Below are positions 16,932 through 25,921 of a DNA stretch of 64,000 nt, in pieces. Within the stretch, counting starts at the first letter, position 1. Each line of letters starts with the position of its first letter. The notes beneath the pieces are model-generated. The model was not told where the DNA came from and ran no database searches. It was given only the letters and a program-made list of their open reading frames with translations. Source of the DNA: Arenibacter sp. ARW7G5Y1 (GTDB lineage: Bacteria > Bacteroidota > Bacteroidia > Flavobacteriales > Flavobacteriaceae); the NCBI RefSeq assembly GCF_003201775.1, contig NZ_QJJZ01000021.1:1-64000 (forward strand), in the 5' to 3' direction. Both the position numbers and the translations under genes were made by a program.

Positions 16932-19162
16932 AACTAAATTTGATGGCAACTGCCATGTGCACATTATTTCTATTTATAAAAGTATTTCCCCAGGATGTTT
17001 ATGTTGGTCCTAGCGGTAACGATAATAATATGGGCACGAAAACCAAACCCGTTGCCACACTGGAAGCGGCGCGTAATTTAGTCCGACAATACAAGGCCAT
17101 AAATGATTTGCCAAAGGGAGGAATTACCGTGTGGATAGGAAAGGGACAATATGATCAGACTGAACCATTCATTCTTAATGAGAATGATTCGGGTAGTCCA
17201 GATGCTCCAATTGTTTGGCGGACATTGCCAAACGAGCCTGTAAGTGTCACAGGAGGTAAAAGCATTCCAGTTGAAAAGTTTGAAAAGGTCACCAATAGCA
17301 CTATACTTAAGAGACTGTCTAAAAATGCTGCCAAAAATGTGTTGCAAGTCAATCTCAAGGAACTAGGTATTAATGATTTTGGGCAGATAAAACAGTACGG
17401 ACATGCCATGTCCGTAGTTCCTGCGCCAATGGAGGTGTTCTTTAATAACGAGGCCATGGATCTGGCACGATATCCAAACGAAGGATATATTAAAATAGGA
17501 AAAGTTCTTGATCCTGGATCGGTTCCCAGAAATAGAGATTATAGTAATCGCGGGGGAATATTTGAATACACCGATCCTAGACACGCATTATGGGCAGGAC
17601 AAAAAGATGTGTGGTTTCAAGGGTCTTTCAATTATGGTTATGCAGATGACAATATTTTGGTTGAAACAATCGATACTCAAAAGAAACAGATTAAACTAGC
17701 CATGCCATCTTTGTACGGCGTTGCCCATGGACGCGATTTTCAGCACTACGTGGCGTATAATATACTTGACGAACTGGATAGCCCTGGAGAGTGGTATGTG
17801 GATAAAAAATCGGGAATGCTTTATTTCTGGCCTCCTACTGCGATTGAAGAAAGTTCTATGATAGTTTCAATATTAGAAGATCCAATAATTAGTTTGGAAG
17901 GAGCTAGCTTTGTTACTATTCGTGATTTAACAATAGAAGTAGGTAGGGGTATTGGTGTCTATATGGAACGGGGCACCAATAATTTGATAGCGGGTTGTAC
18001 GGTTAGGAATGTTGGTACTAACGGTATTTTTATGGGACAGGGAGCAGAACAAACCTTTCCGCTTGTTACCCATGATGATTATGAGGGAGTGCCTGTTTCT
18101 AGGAGGATAGGGAATTTGCAGGGCCATATCTACAAATATACTGCTTGGGATCGCAATGCTGGTTCCAATCATGGTATATTGAGTTGTGACGTATACAATA
18201 CAGGTAGCGGTGGCATTTTCCTGAGCGGTGGGAGTAAACGAAAATTGATTCCGGGAAATAACTATGTAGAAAATAGCAAAGTACATGATTATAACAGACG
18301 CAACAAATTTCTTTGGTCGGGAATTAATATTGATGGCTGTGGGAATAGGATCTCACATTGTGAAATCTTCAATTCCGAGTGGCAGGGAATATATGTACAT
18401 GGCAATGAGCACCTTTTTGAATATAACGACATTCACCATGTAACCTTAAATTCGGATGACACTTCGCCTTGGTATATTGGTCGCGATCCCAGTGATAGAG
18501 GTAATATTATTCGTTATAATTATTTTCATCATTGTGGTAATCCAAATCGTATGAATATGGGGATTTATTGCGATGATTCAAGTACAGATGTATTGGTATT
18601 TGGCAATGTTTTTTATAAGATGAACACCAAACATGGCATATTATTCACTAATAGTGGCTGGGATTTAAAAATGAAGAACAATATTGTTATTGAGCCAATT
18701 TCTTATACGGCAGAAATATCAGCACATTATTATACATGGTATAGTGGAGGGGGACCTCCAATGTTTGGTGAAGACGGACTTTTAAGAAGACGTCTTTTGA
18801 ATAATGTAAAAATCACTGAAGCTCCATATGCTGAAAAATACCCCGAGTTACTTAATTACCTAAATCCCATTGTTGATGGAAAAGAATGGGAAGGAATGAG
18901 GGCAAGACGAAATGAATTATCGGGAAACCTTATTATAGGTGGACCTGAAAATCCGCTACATTTAGTTGGTGGAGTGCACGCCCAATGCGAGGACATAAAA
19001 AATTACAGAACAGATCATGACCCAGGATTTGTTGATTTCAAAAACGAAAACTTTAATCTTCGTACAGATTCTGAGGTGTTTAATAAAATCCCGGGATTTG
19101 AAGCCCTTCCATTCGATAAAATGGGACTTTATATTGATGAATACAGAAAAAGTATTGATTAG
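16928..19162 (+). CDS. Secreted right-handed beta-helix enzyme, GH141-like
   Basis: 744 residues with a signal peptide (FLFIKVFPQ). The mature start DVYVGPSGNDNNMGTKTKPV and the following ATLEAARNLV are typical of parallel beta-helix proteins of the GH141/GH120/PL-like type. Residues ~300-560 contain the helix coils (FVTIRDLTIEVGRGIGVYM, NGIFMGQG, GGIFLSGGSKR, GIYCDDSSTDVLVFGN). Known GH141 members include alpha-L-fucosidases and xylanases, and the fucose context here favours the former. The start codon overlaps the SGNH-DUF5703 stop (ATGA), so translation is likely coupled. Family placement is by overall look, not by alignment. Confidence 0.68.
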   Translation: MKLNLMATAMCTLFLFIKVFPQDVYVGPSGNDNNMGTKTKPVATLEAARNLVRQYKAINDLPKGGITVWIGKGQYDQTEPFILNENDSGSPDAPIVWRTLPNEPVSVTGGKSIPVEKFEKVTNSTILKRLSKNAAKNVLQVNLKELGINDFGQIKQYGHAMSVVPAPMEVFFNNEAMDLARYPNEGYIKIGKVLDPGSVPRNRDYSNRGGIFEYTDPRHALWAGQKDVWFQGSFNYGYADDNILVETIDTQKKQIKLAMPSLYGVAHGRDFQHYVAYNILDELDSPGEWYVDKKSGMLYFWPPTAIEESSMIVSILEDPIISLEGASFVTIRDLTIEVGRGIGVYMERGTNNLIAGCTVRNVGTNGIFMGQGAEQTFPLVTHDDYEGVPVSRRIGNLQGHIYKYTAWDRNAGSNHGILSCDVYNTGSGGIFLSGGSKRKLIPGNNYVENSKVHDYNRRNKFLWSGINIDGCGNRISHCEIFNSEWQGIYVHGNEHLFEYNDIHHVTLNSDDTSPWYIGRDPSDRGNIIRYNYFHHCGNPNRMNMGIYCDDSSTDVLVFGNVFYKMNTKHGILFTNSGWDLKMKNNIVIEPISYTAEISAHYYTWYSGGGPPMFGEDGLLRRRLLNNVKITEAPYAEKYPELLNYLNPIVDGKEWEGMRARRNELSGNLIIGGPENPLHLVGGVHAQCEDIKNYRTDHDPGFVDFKNENFNLRTDSEVFNKIPGFEALPFDKMGLYIDEYRKSID

Positions 19163-19170
19163 GGTATGAT

Positions 19171-19290
19171 ATGAAAGCATTGGATATTTTGGCAATTGGG
19201 GACTAGAATCACCAGGCCGATTAAATAAATTCGCGGAACAAGGGTTCGGCAGCTAAACTAATATTGGCTATATTAATAGATGGAATTTGA
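19171..19290 (+). pseudogene. Possible sugar-kinase N-terminal remnant with in-frame stops
   Basis: Between two genes, the frame from ATG 19171 reads MKALDILAIGD, then TAG (19204), NHQAD, TAA (19222), then INSRNKGSAAKLILAIL before TGA (19288). The opening resembles PfkB-type carbohydrate kinases (ILAIGD...), and GSAAK could echo their GGNAAN motif. It is very short, so this may be chance. If real it is a decayed gene start in the catabolic locus. Confidence 0.22.
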
Positions 19291-20363
19291 AATTTAGACA
19301 AGAGATTATAAAACCAGAAAAACCACGCCCCATAGTTCTTATCGGTGCAGGTAGCATTGTTAAAGATGCCCATTTGCCAGCTTATGAAATTGCAGGATAT
19401 AGGGTGTTAGGTATATATGATCTGGACGAAACCAAAGCGAAAACTTTAAAAAAGCGATTTAATATTGTAGAGAAAGTATATAGCTCTTTAGTTGATTTAA
19501 TCGTTGATGCCAAGAAGAATGACGCACTTTATGACCTGGCGTTGCCGGCAAGTGAACACAAAAGGATTTTGGAACAGTTGCCAAATAAATCTCCCGTTCT
19601 TATTCAGAAGCCTCTGGGGGAAACCTTGGAGGAGTCCAAACTAATTGTGGAGTTATGTAGAAGAAAAGGCCTGGTTTCGGCTGTAAATTTTCAATTGCGG
19701 TATGCCCCCTATATGATTGCGGCCAAGGACATGATAGATCAGGGATTGATTGGGGAAGTATATGACATGGAGGTTTTTGTAAATGTCTTTACACCATGGC
19801 ATTTATGGGATTTTTTGTATTACCTGCCACGAGTAGAAATATTGTATCACAGTATTCATTATTTGGATTTAGTGCGCAGCTTTCTGGGAAATCCAAAAAA
19901 GGTATACGCAAGTACTGTAAAGCATCCTAAAATGCCTGAACTGGCTTCAACCCGTACCTCTATGATATTGGATTACAACGAGTATATCCAAGCGAGGATA
20001 ATGACCAATCACGGACATGAATATGGAAAGGAAAAACAGCAGTCTTATGTAAAGTTTGAAGGGACAAAAGGGGCTATCAAAATAAAAATAGGAGTTTCAA
20101 TAGATTACCCAAAAGGAGTACCCCCCACCTTTGAATACTTTATTTTAGGCCAAGAATCAACTAAATGGAAGGAATTACCACTAAAGGGCGGATGGTTTCC
20201 CCATGCCTTTATGGGAACAATGGCCAGTTTGCAAAATCACTATATAAATCCTAGCCAACCATTGTTAAATTCAACCGAAGATGCATATGTAACAATGCAA
20301 TTGGTAGAATTAATGTACACTTCAAGTAATGAAGGAGGAATGAATTTTAATTTAATAGAATAA
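19287..20363 (+). CDS. Gfo/Idh/MocA family oxidoreductase
   Basis: 358 residues, cytoplasmic. The Rossmann fold begins at once (PIVLIGAGSIVKDAHLPAY, dinucleotide motif GAGSI), with the family EKP-like motif present as QKPLGETLEES. The C-terminal alpha/beta substrate domain carries IHYLDLVRSFLG. The start is TTG at 19287, because the nearby ATG at 19280 is out of frame and stops at once. The family oxidises or isomerises sugar substrates with NAD(P). Here it could act on a monomer released by the locus. The sulfatase gene follows after six bases. Confidence 0.85.
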   Translation: MKFRQEIIKPEKPRPIVLIGAGSIVKDAHLPAYEIAGYRVLGIYDLDETKAKTLKKRFNIVEKVYSSLVDLIVDAKKNDALYDLALPASEHKRILEQLPNKSPVLIQKPLGETLEESKLIVELCRRKGLVSAVNFQLRYAPYMIAAKDMIDQGLIGEVYDMEVFVNVFTPWHLWDFLYYLPRVEILYHSIHYLDLVRSFLGNPKKVYASTVKHPKMPELASTRTSMILDYNEYIQARIMTNHGHEYGKEKQQSYVKFEGTKGAIKIKIGVSIDYPKGVPPTFEYFILGQESTKWKELPLKGGWFPHAFMGTMASLQNHYINPSQPLLNSTEDAYVTMQLVELMYTSSNEGGMNFNLIE

Positions 20364-20369
20364 TTAAAA

Positions 20370-21836
20370 ATGAGAAAATTACTTTTTTGCCTCTCCATTT
20401 TATGTTTTTTTTCAGGTGAAGCCCAGCACAACAAAGTCAAAAAAAAGAGTGGCACCAAAAAACCGAATGTCTTGTTTATAATTGCGGATGACCTAACGGC
20501 TACGGCGATTTCATCCTATGAAAACATGGCTTCCAACACCCCTAATATTGATCAATTGGCAGCCGAAGGTACTAGATATACAAAGGCCTATTCCCAATAC
20601 CCAGTCTGTGGTCCATCTAGGGCCTCCCTTATGTTCGGCTACTATCCCAATGCCACTAACACGTATGGATATGTTAGCGGTAGGGAAAATGTTGGTCCAA
20701 CAAGAAAATCACTTTCCCAACTATTTAAGGATAATGGGTATTATACTGCCAGAGTGAGTAAAATCTATCATATGGGGGTACCAATAGATATTGAAACAGG
20801 ATCCAACGGACAGGATGATGAGGCATCCTGGACCGAACGCTTTAACAGTCAAGGACCAGAATGGACTGCGGAAGGAGAGGCAGAACTGGTGCAAAATAAC
20901 CCTTATGGACTGAAACCTAGAAAAGGGGGGAATGTTATGACCATTGTAAAGGCAGACGGGGATGATTTGGTGCATTCTGATGGAAAAACCGCTGAAAAAG
21001 CTATTGAACTTATTAAACAGCACAAAAATAACCCCTTCTTTTTAGCAGTGGGTCTAGTTAGGCCACACGTACCCTTTGTGGCACCTAGAAAGTACTTTGA
21101 ACCTTATCCACATGAGCAAATGGTATTGCCTCCTAAGGTGGAAAACGATTGGGATGATATTCCCGCCCGTGGAATCAATTACGTCACCAGTGTTAATGGT
21201 GAAATGTCCGAAGAACAAGAAAAAAAGGCAGTTGCTGGGTATTACGCATCAGTGGCCTATATGGATGCACAAGTGGGGAAGATTTTAAAGTCTTTAAAGG
21301 AAGAAGGATTGGAAGATAATACCATCGTTGTTTTTACCTCAGATCATGGATTTCACTTGGGGGAACACCGCTTCTGGATGAAGGTGAGTCTTCACGAGGA
21401 ATCGGTTAGGGTCCCCTTAATCATCAAAGTGCCTGGAAAGTCACCTGCAGTCTGTAATTCCTTTTCGGAACTTTTGGATTTATATCCTACCCTCGCGGAA
21501 TTGGCGGGCATAAAAACTTCCGGTCATTTACAGGGAAAAAGCTTAGTTAAAACTCTGGATAATCCCAAGATCAAAGTGAGGGATTATGCATTTTCGGTGA
21601 GTCAGGGGGGTAAGTCCTTTTTGTTGCGTAACCATAAATGGGCATATATACAGTATGACGAAGATGCCGGGGCCGGAATGGAACTTTTTGATATGGAGCA
21701 CGATGCCAAACAGTATAATAATTTGGCGCACAATCCCAAATATGCGGAAATAGTGATTGAAATGCAAAAAACATTGCGGGAGAAATTAATGGATATTAGA
21801 ACGAATGATTTGGGCATCCAATATGGATCGAATTAG
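20370..21836 (+). CDS. Type I sulfatase (iduronate-2-sulfatase-like)
   Basis: 488 residues with a signal peptide (CFFSGEAQ). The formylglycine signature is CGPSR with the modified Cys at residue 80. Metal-binding Asp residues are seen in IIADDLT (40-41) and in FTSDHGFHLGEH, which also carries the conserved His. Overall layout and the KKPNVLFIIADDL opening resemble the iduronate-2-sulfatase/choline-sulfatase branch, common in marine polysaccharide loci. The enzyme needs a formylglycine-generating maturase encoded elsewhere. It would remove sulfate esters from the glycan before or after fucosidase action. Spacing of six bases to the preceding gene supports an operon. Confidence 0.9.
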   Translation: MRKLLFCLSILCFFSGEAQHNKVKKKSGTKKPNVLFIIADDLTATAISSYENMASNTPNIDQLAAEGTRYTKAYSQYPVCGPSRASLMFGYYPNATNTYGYVSGRENVGPTRKSLSQLFKDNGYYTARVSKIYHMGVPIDIETGSNGQDDEASWTERFNSQGPEWTAEGEAELVQNNPYGLKPRKGGNVMTIVKADGDDLVHSDGKTAEKAIELIKQHKNNPFFLAVGLVRPHVPFVAPRKYFEPYPHEQMVLPPKVENDWDDIPARGINYVTSVNGEMSEEQEKKAVAGYYASVAYMDAQVGKILKSLKEEGLEDNTIVVFTSDHGFHLGEHRFWMKVSLHEESVRVPLIIKVPGKSPAVCNSFSELLDLYPTLAELAGIKTSGHLQGKSLVKTLDNPKIKVRDYAFSVSQGGKSFLLRNHKWAYIQYDEDAGAGMELFDMEHDAKQYNNLAHNPKYAEIVIEMQKTLREKLMDIRTNDLGIQYGSN

Positions 21837-21895
21837 GGGGGTTATCAATCAATTCTGGAAAAGACAAAGGACAAAGTGTTTCAATTCTACAAAAT

Positions 21896-22078
21896 ATGGG
21901 CTTTATTAAAATGAATAGGATCCTTACTTATAGCAAATTGGAATCTGTCGTGTTATGTAATAACACTGCTATTTTTTGTAATGCACAAAGTATAAAGCTT
22001 ATCCCAGGGGAAATTAGTACTGAAAACGATGGCAGTTCTTTTAATGTACAGATTCCATTGGAAATTGTTATTGAATAG
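21896..22078 (+). pseudogene. Short remnant of a secreted-protein gene
   Basis: The open frame of 60 codons ends in CNAQSIKLIPGE, which looks like a signal-peptide cleavage site and mature start, but its N-terminus is not hydrophobic. The +1 frame just upstream reads NWNLSCYVITLLFF, a good signal-peptide core. The two frames meet at a six-T run (around 21970-21980), and one additional T would join them as LLFFCNAQS. The mature part then ends after ~30 residues, so the gene is probably broken twice. The evidence is only pattern-based. Confidence 0.3.
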
Positions 22079-22097
22079 TATTAAAATTAATAATTAA

Positions 22098-23492
22098 ATG
22101 AGATACGAAATGAAAATTTATTTAAAAAATGTGGTTGCACTCCTAGGCCTGATTTTTGTCCACAATTTAAGTGCTCAGTCTTTAGGTGGCGGAGAAGCCA
22201 ATCCAGACCTATTAACAAACAAGGAGGCATTAAAATCATTTCAGGACATGCGTTTTGGGATGTTTATTCATTGGGGACCTGTTAGTTTAAGAGGGACTGA
22301 GATAGGCTGGTCCAGGGGTAAACAAGTGTCCAAAGAGGATTACGACCAGCTGTATAAGGAGTTTGATCCCGTTTTGTTCAATGCCGCTGAATGGGTAAAA
22401 ACTGCTAAGGGGGCTGGGATGAAATATATTGTACTGACCTCAAAACATCATGATGGGTTTTCCCTCTGGGACAGTAAATATACAGATTACGATATGGGTA
22501 GTACGCCTTATGGCAAGGGCATTCTAAAAGATTTGGTGGAGGAGTGCAAAAAACAAGGCATGGTGTTCGGAACCTATTATTCCATTGCAGACTGGTATCA
22601 TCCTGATAATCCCGTGATATATCCTGCCGATGATTATCAATTTCATGTAGAGAAGGATTTTGAAGACGCCCAAACGAAAGCTCGAATGGAACGCTATGTC
22701 CTATTTATGAAAAATCAGTTGAAAGAATTGATCGAAGATTATGACCCTGCATTTATTTGGTTCGATGGTGAATGGGAATGGGCATGGTCCCACCAGATGG
22801 GAATGGACTTATATGCTTACCTAAGAGGATTGAAAGAAGATTTATTAATCAACAATAGGGTAGATAAAGGACGTGTTGGAATGGAAGAAACTATGAAGAG
22901 TATCCAATACGCTGGAGATTATGCCACCCCTGAACAACAAGTGGGCGCATTTAATATGGAGACACCCTGGGAAACCTGTATGACCATAGCAACACAATGG
23001 GCATGGAAGGCGAACGATAAGATAAAGTCTAAAGAGGAATGTATTCAAACACTGCTAAAAACTGTTGGCGGGGATGGTAACTTACTTTTTAATGTGGGAC
23101 CAATGGCAGACGGTAGAATAGAAAAAAGACAGATAGATCGTTTGAAGGAAATAGGGGACTGGTTAAATCTGAATGGGGATTCCGTCTATGGTACCCGAGG
23201 TGGCCCTTATTTACCTACAGATTACATGGTTAGTACCCGAAAGGACAGCAAAATATTCCTACACTTGCTAAACACAAAAAAAACAAAAATAAAATTGCCA
23301 TTTCCGAAAGATGTGAAAATTAATAAGGCCTATTTTCTTCATGATAGTCAAGAGGTGACAATTGATAAAAGTAAAACAGCGATTACCATTAATCTGCCAG
23401 ACAATTTACCCGATGAGGTAGCCTCGGTAATAGTCCTGGAATTGAATAAACCGGCAATGGCAATTCCGCCGATAGAACGCATGAACTATTGA
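22098..23492 (+). CDS. Alpha-L-fucosidase, GH29
   Basis: 464 residues with a signal peptide ending LSAQS. GH29 landmarks are in order: MRFGMFIHWGPVS (residues 51-63), LTSKHHDGFSLW with the HHDGF motif at 117-121, and IWFDGEW with the catalytic nucleophile Asp223. The fold is a (beta/alpha)8 barrel followed by a C-terminal beta domain (~370-464). A second Met at residue 5 is an alternative start. The enzyme should release alpha-linked L-fucose from the outer face or periplasm, feeding the fuconate pathway represented by the next gene. Confidence 0.93.
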   Translation: MRYEMKIYLKNVVALLGLIFVHNLSAQSLGGGEANPDLLTNKEALKSFQDMRFGMFIHWGPVSLRGTEIGWSRGKQVSKEDYDQLYKEFDPVLFNAAEWVKTAKGAGMKYIVLTSKHHDGFSLWDSKYTDYDMGSTPYGKGILKDLVEECKKQGMVFGTYYSIADWYHPDNPVIYPADDYQFHVEKDFEDAQTKARMERYVLFMKNQLKELIEDYDPAFIWFDGEWEWAWSHQMGMDLYAYLRGLKEDLLINNRVDKGRVGMEETMKSIQYAGDYATPEQQVGAFNMETPWETCMTIATQWAWKANDKIKSKEECIQTLLKTVGGDGNLLFNVGPMADGRIEKRQIDRLKEIGDWLNLNGDSVYGTRGGPYLPTDYMVSTRKDSKIFLHLLNTKKTKIKLPFPKDVKINKAYFLHDSQEVTIDKSKTAITINLPDNLPDEVASVIVLELNKPAMAIPPIERMNY

Positions 23493-23594
23493 TCCAGCAA
23501 TGATGATCTTCTAAAATATTACAAAATCATGATTAAAGTTGTTTTCAATATGGTTTTAAAGTGTCATTGGAAATAACTATAACTATAATAATTT

Positions 23595-24833
23595 ATGAAT
23601 AAAACAATAGTAATTAAAAAAGGCTATTCCAATGATATTCAATACCCTCTTAAGAATGGTGCAGGTTCGGATGCGATCCATACAACGCCTATCTATGCCT
23701 ATGCCGTTTGCAAATTGCAAACAGATTGTGAGTTGGAAGGAGTGGGGCTTGCTTTTACCTTGGGGACAGGTAATAAATTGGTCTGCGATGCCATTAGCTA
23801 TTTGGTAAAACACATAGAAGGTAAGGAAATCCATGCATTAATGGCCAATTTTGGGGAAACTTACAAAGCAATGGCAGACGATCCTAATTTTAGATGGTTG
23901 GGTCCCCATAAGGGGGTGGTTCATTTGGCCTTGGCATCCGTGGTCAATGCCTGTTACGATCTTTGGGCAAAATCCAAAGAGATTCCCTTGTGGAAATTAT
24001 TGATCGATCTTTCTCCCGAGGAACTGGTTAATACTTTGGATTTCTCTTATTATGAGGATGCTTTAACAAAAGAAGAGGCAATATCCATTCTGGTGGCGCA
24101 AGAGCACGGTAAGGAAAACCGGAAAATGATTGTGGATTTGGGATATCCTGGGTATGATACCTCTATAGGTTGGTTTAATTATTCGGATGAGCAAGTAGAA
24201 ACCAATATTAAAAAAGCTTTGGATAATGGATTTTCGGCTATGAAGCTAAAAGTAGGCTCTAAAGAATGTGAAAGGGATGTCCGTAGAGCTTCTTTGGTGC
24301 GAAAAATTGCAGGGGATAATGCTACGATCATGTTCGATGCCAATCAACAATGGAATTTACCTCAAGCCATTTCCATTTGTAAAAAGCTAAAGGAATTAAA
24401 TCCGTATTGGATAGAAGAGCCAACACACCCTGATGATGTGCAGGCACATGTTGATTTGGCCAAGGCGGTAGATGTAAAACTGGCGTTAGGCGAGCATGTA
24501 CCCAATAAAATTACCTTTAAAAATTTTATCCGTTCGGGTAGTATGGCCTTCAATCAGGTAGATGCCGTTAGGGTAGGGGGAATTTCTGAATTTATACTAA
24601 TAAGCCTTTTGTCCAGAAAATACAATATTCCTGTTGTCCCACATGTTGGGGATATGGGGCAGATTCATCAGCATTTGGTACTATTTAATCATATTTCTAT
24701 AGGTCATCCGGCACTTTTATTGGAACATATCCCGCATTTGCAAGACTATTTCAAATTTCCTGTATCCATAGTGGATGGACGGTACAAGACACCGCATCAA
24801 CCTGGAATTAGTGCTGATTTAAAAGTATATTGA
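23595..24833 (+). CDS. L-fuconate dehydratase (enolase superfamily)
   Basis: 412 residues, cytoplasmic. The enolase-superfamily barrel is complete: KLKVG (Lys217/Lys219) on strand 2, FDANQQW (Asp248, Asn250), WIEEPTHPDD (Glu274), LGEHV (Glu300) and VVPHVGD (His350). The YPGYDTSIGWF segment and the GEHVPNKI motif resemble L-fuconate dehydratases of the Xanthomonas/human ENOSF1 type, which convert L-fuconate to 2-keto-3-deoxy-L-fuconate. It lies directly after the GH29 fucosidase gene, with 102 bases between. Other steps (fucose dehydrogenase, lactonase, aldolase) are not in the window unless the Gfo/Idh gene supplies one. Confidence 0.87.
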   Translation: MNKTIVIKKGYSNDIQYPLKNGAGSDAIHTTPIYAYAVCKLQTDCELEGVGLAFTLGTGNKLVCDAISYLVKHIEGKEIHALMANFGETYKAMADDPNFRWLGPHKGVVHLALASVVNACYDLWAKSKEIPLWKLLIDLSPEELVNTLDFSYYEDALTKEEAISILVAQEHGKENRKMIVDLGYPGYDTSIGWFNYSDEQVETNIKKALDNGFSAMKLKVGSKECERDVRRASLVRKIAGDNATIMFDANQQWNLPQAISICKKLKELNPYWIEEPTHPDDVQAHVDLAKAVDVKLALGEHVPNKITFKNFIRSGSMAFNQVDAVRVGGISEFILISLLSRKYNIPVVPHVGDMGQIHQHLVLFNHISIGHPALLLEHIPHLQDYFKFPVSIVDGRYKTPHQPGISADLKVY

Positions 24834-24847
24834 TTATTGTAAATAAA

Positions 24848-25921
24848 ATGAGGTACGTTTTAAAACTGTTTATTATTGCCATTCTCTAGTTTGTCGAAGC
24901 TGGTAGTGCCCAAGAAAAGTTTCTTCAGGTGCCCTAATCCTTTATCGCCCAGAACTTGGAATACAAGGGCGTGGCCGTTCAAGATGATAATTATACTATT
25001 TGGGGCTGTGCACCCATCCATGGTGAGGATGGAAGAACTCATTTATTCGTGGCAAGATGGCAAGAAATGAATGTTAATCCTGCTTGGCGAAAATCTTCCG
25101 AAATAGCGCACTATGTTTCCGATTCACCAGAAGGGCCCTTTGTTTTTTCTGATATTGCCCTCAAAGGTACGCGAAAGGATACCTGGGATAAATATGCGCC
25201 ACATAACCCGGAAATAAAAAAAGTGGGAAAGCAATACGTGCTGTTATATATTGCCAATACGGATTATCATCAACCTCTTCATGGCGGAAATCAACGTATT
25301 GGAATGGCCATTGCAAAATCTCCTTAAGGTCTATGGAAAAAAGTTGGGAAGGACGGAATGGTATTAAATGCAGACAACCCTAATAAATGGAATTATAAAT
25401 CCAATATGGGAGTGGCAAATCCGACCTTTTTGGAAGTAAATGGGAAGTACTACTTATATTTTAAAACCAAAACCACAGAAGGTATACTAAAGTATGGCCT
25501 GGCTATTGCCAATAAATTAAAGGGCCCATATACTATTCAGGACAAGCCCGTTACTTCTAACAAGGGGACATTGGAGGAGGGAACCGTTTTTACCTATCAA
25601 GATAATATCTATTTATTGACCACGGACAATCATGGTCAAAATATGGGTATAGTTGGTGGTGGAACACTTTGGAAATCTAAGGACGGACTTACATTCAATT
25701 TGGGGAATGCTACTATAGGTTATAATCTATTGTCCACCTATTATTGGGAATACGATCCCCAAAAGGTAGTAAAGATATATAGCCCAGATCCGAAGCTGGA
25801 ACGCCCAAAAATTTTGATGATAAATAATAAACCGGCATATTTGTACGCCCCTTCGGGTTGGAATATTTATGGCGGTCAACGCACTATAGGGCATGTTCTT
25901 AAAATAAATTTAGACCAATGA
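24848..25921 (+). pseudogene. Broken five-bladed-propeller glycoside hydrolase (GH43/GH117-like)
   Basis: One continuous frame of 358 codons is interrupted by three stops and no frameshift: TAG at 24887 inside the signal peptide, TAA at 24935 just after cleavage, and TAA at 25325 after AIAKSP. Read through, it gives a signal peptide (MRYVLKLFIIAIL), and a propeller with WGCAPIHGEDGRTHLF, APHNPEIKKVGKQYVLLY and GVANPTFLEVNGKYYLYF, like GH43-clan or GH117 exo-hydrolases. Length is full for such an enzyme. The next gene overlaps its stop (ATGA). It is probably a recent pseudogene; sequencing or recoding explanations remain open. Confidence 0.8.
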
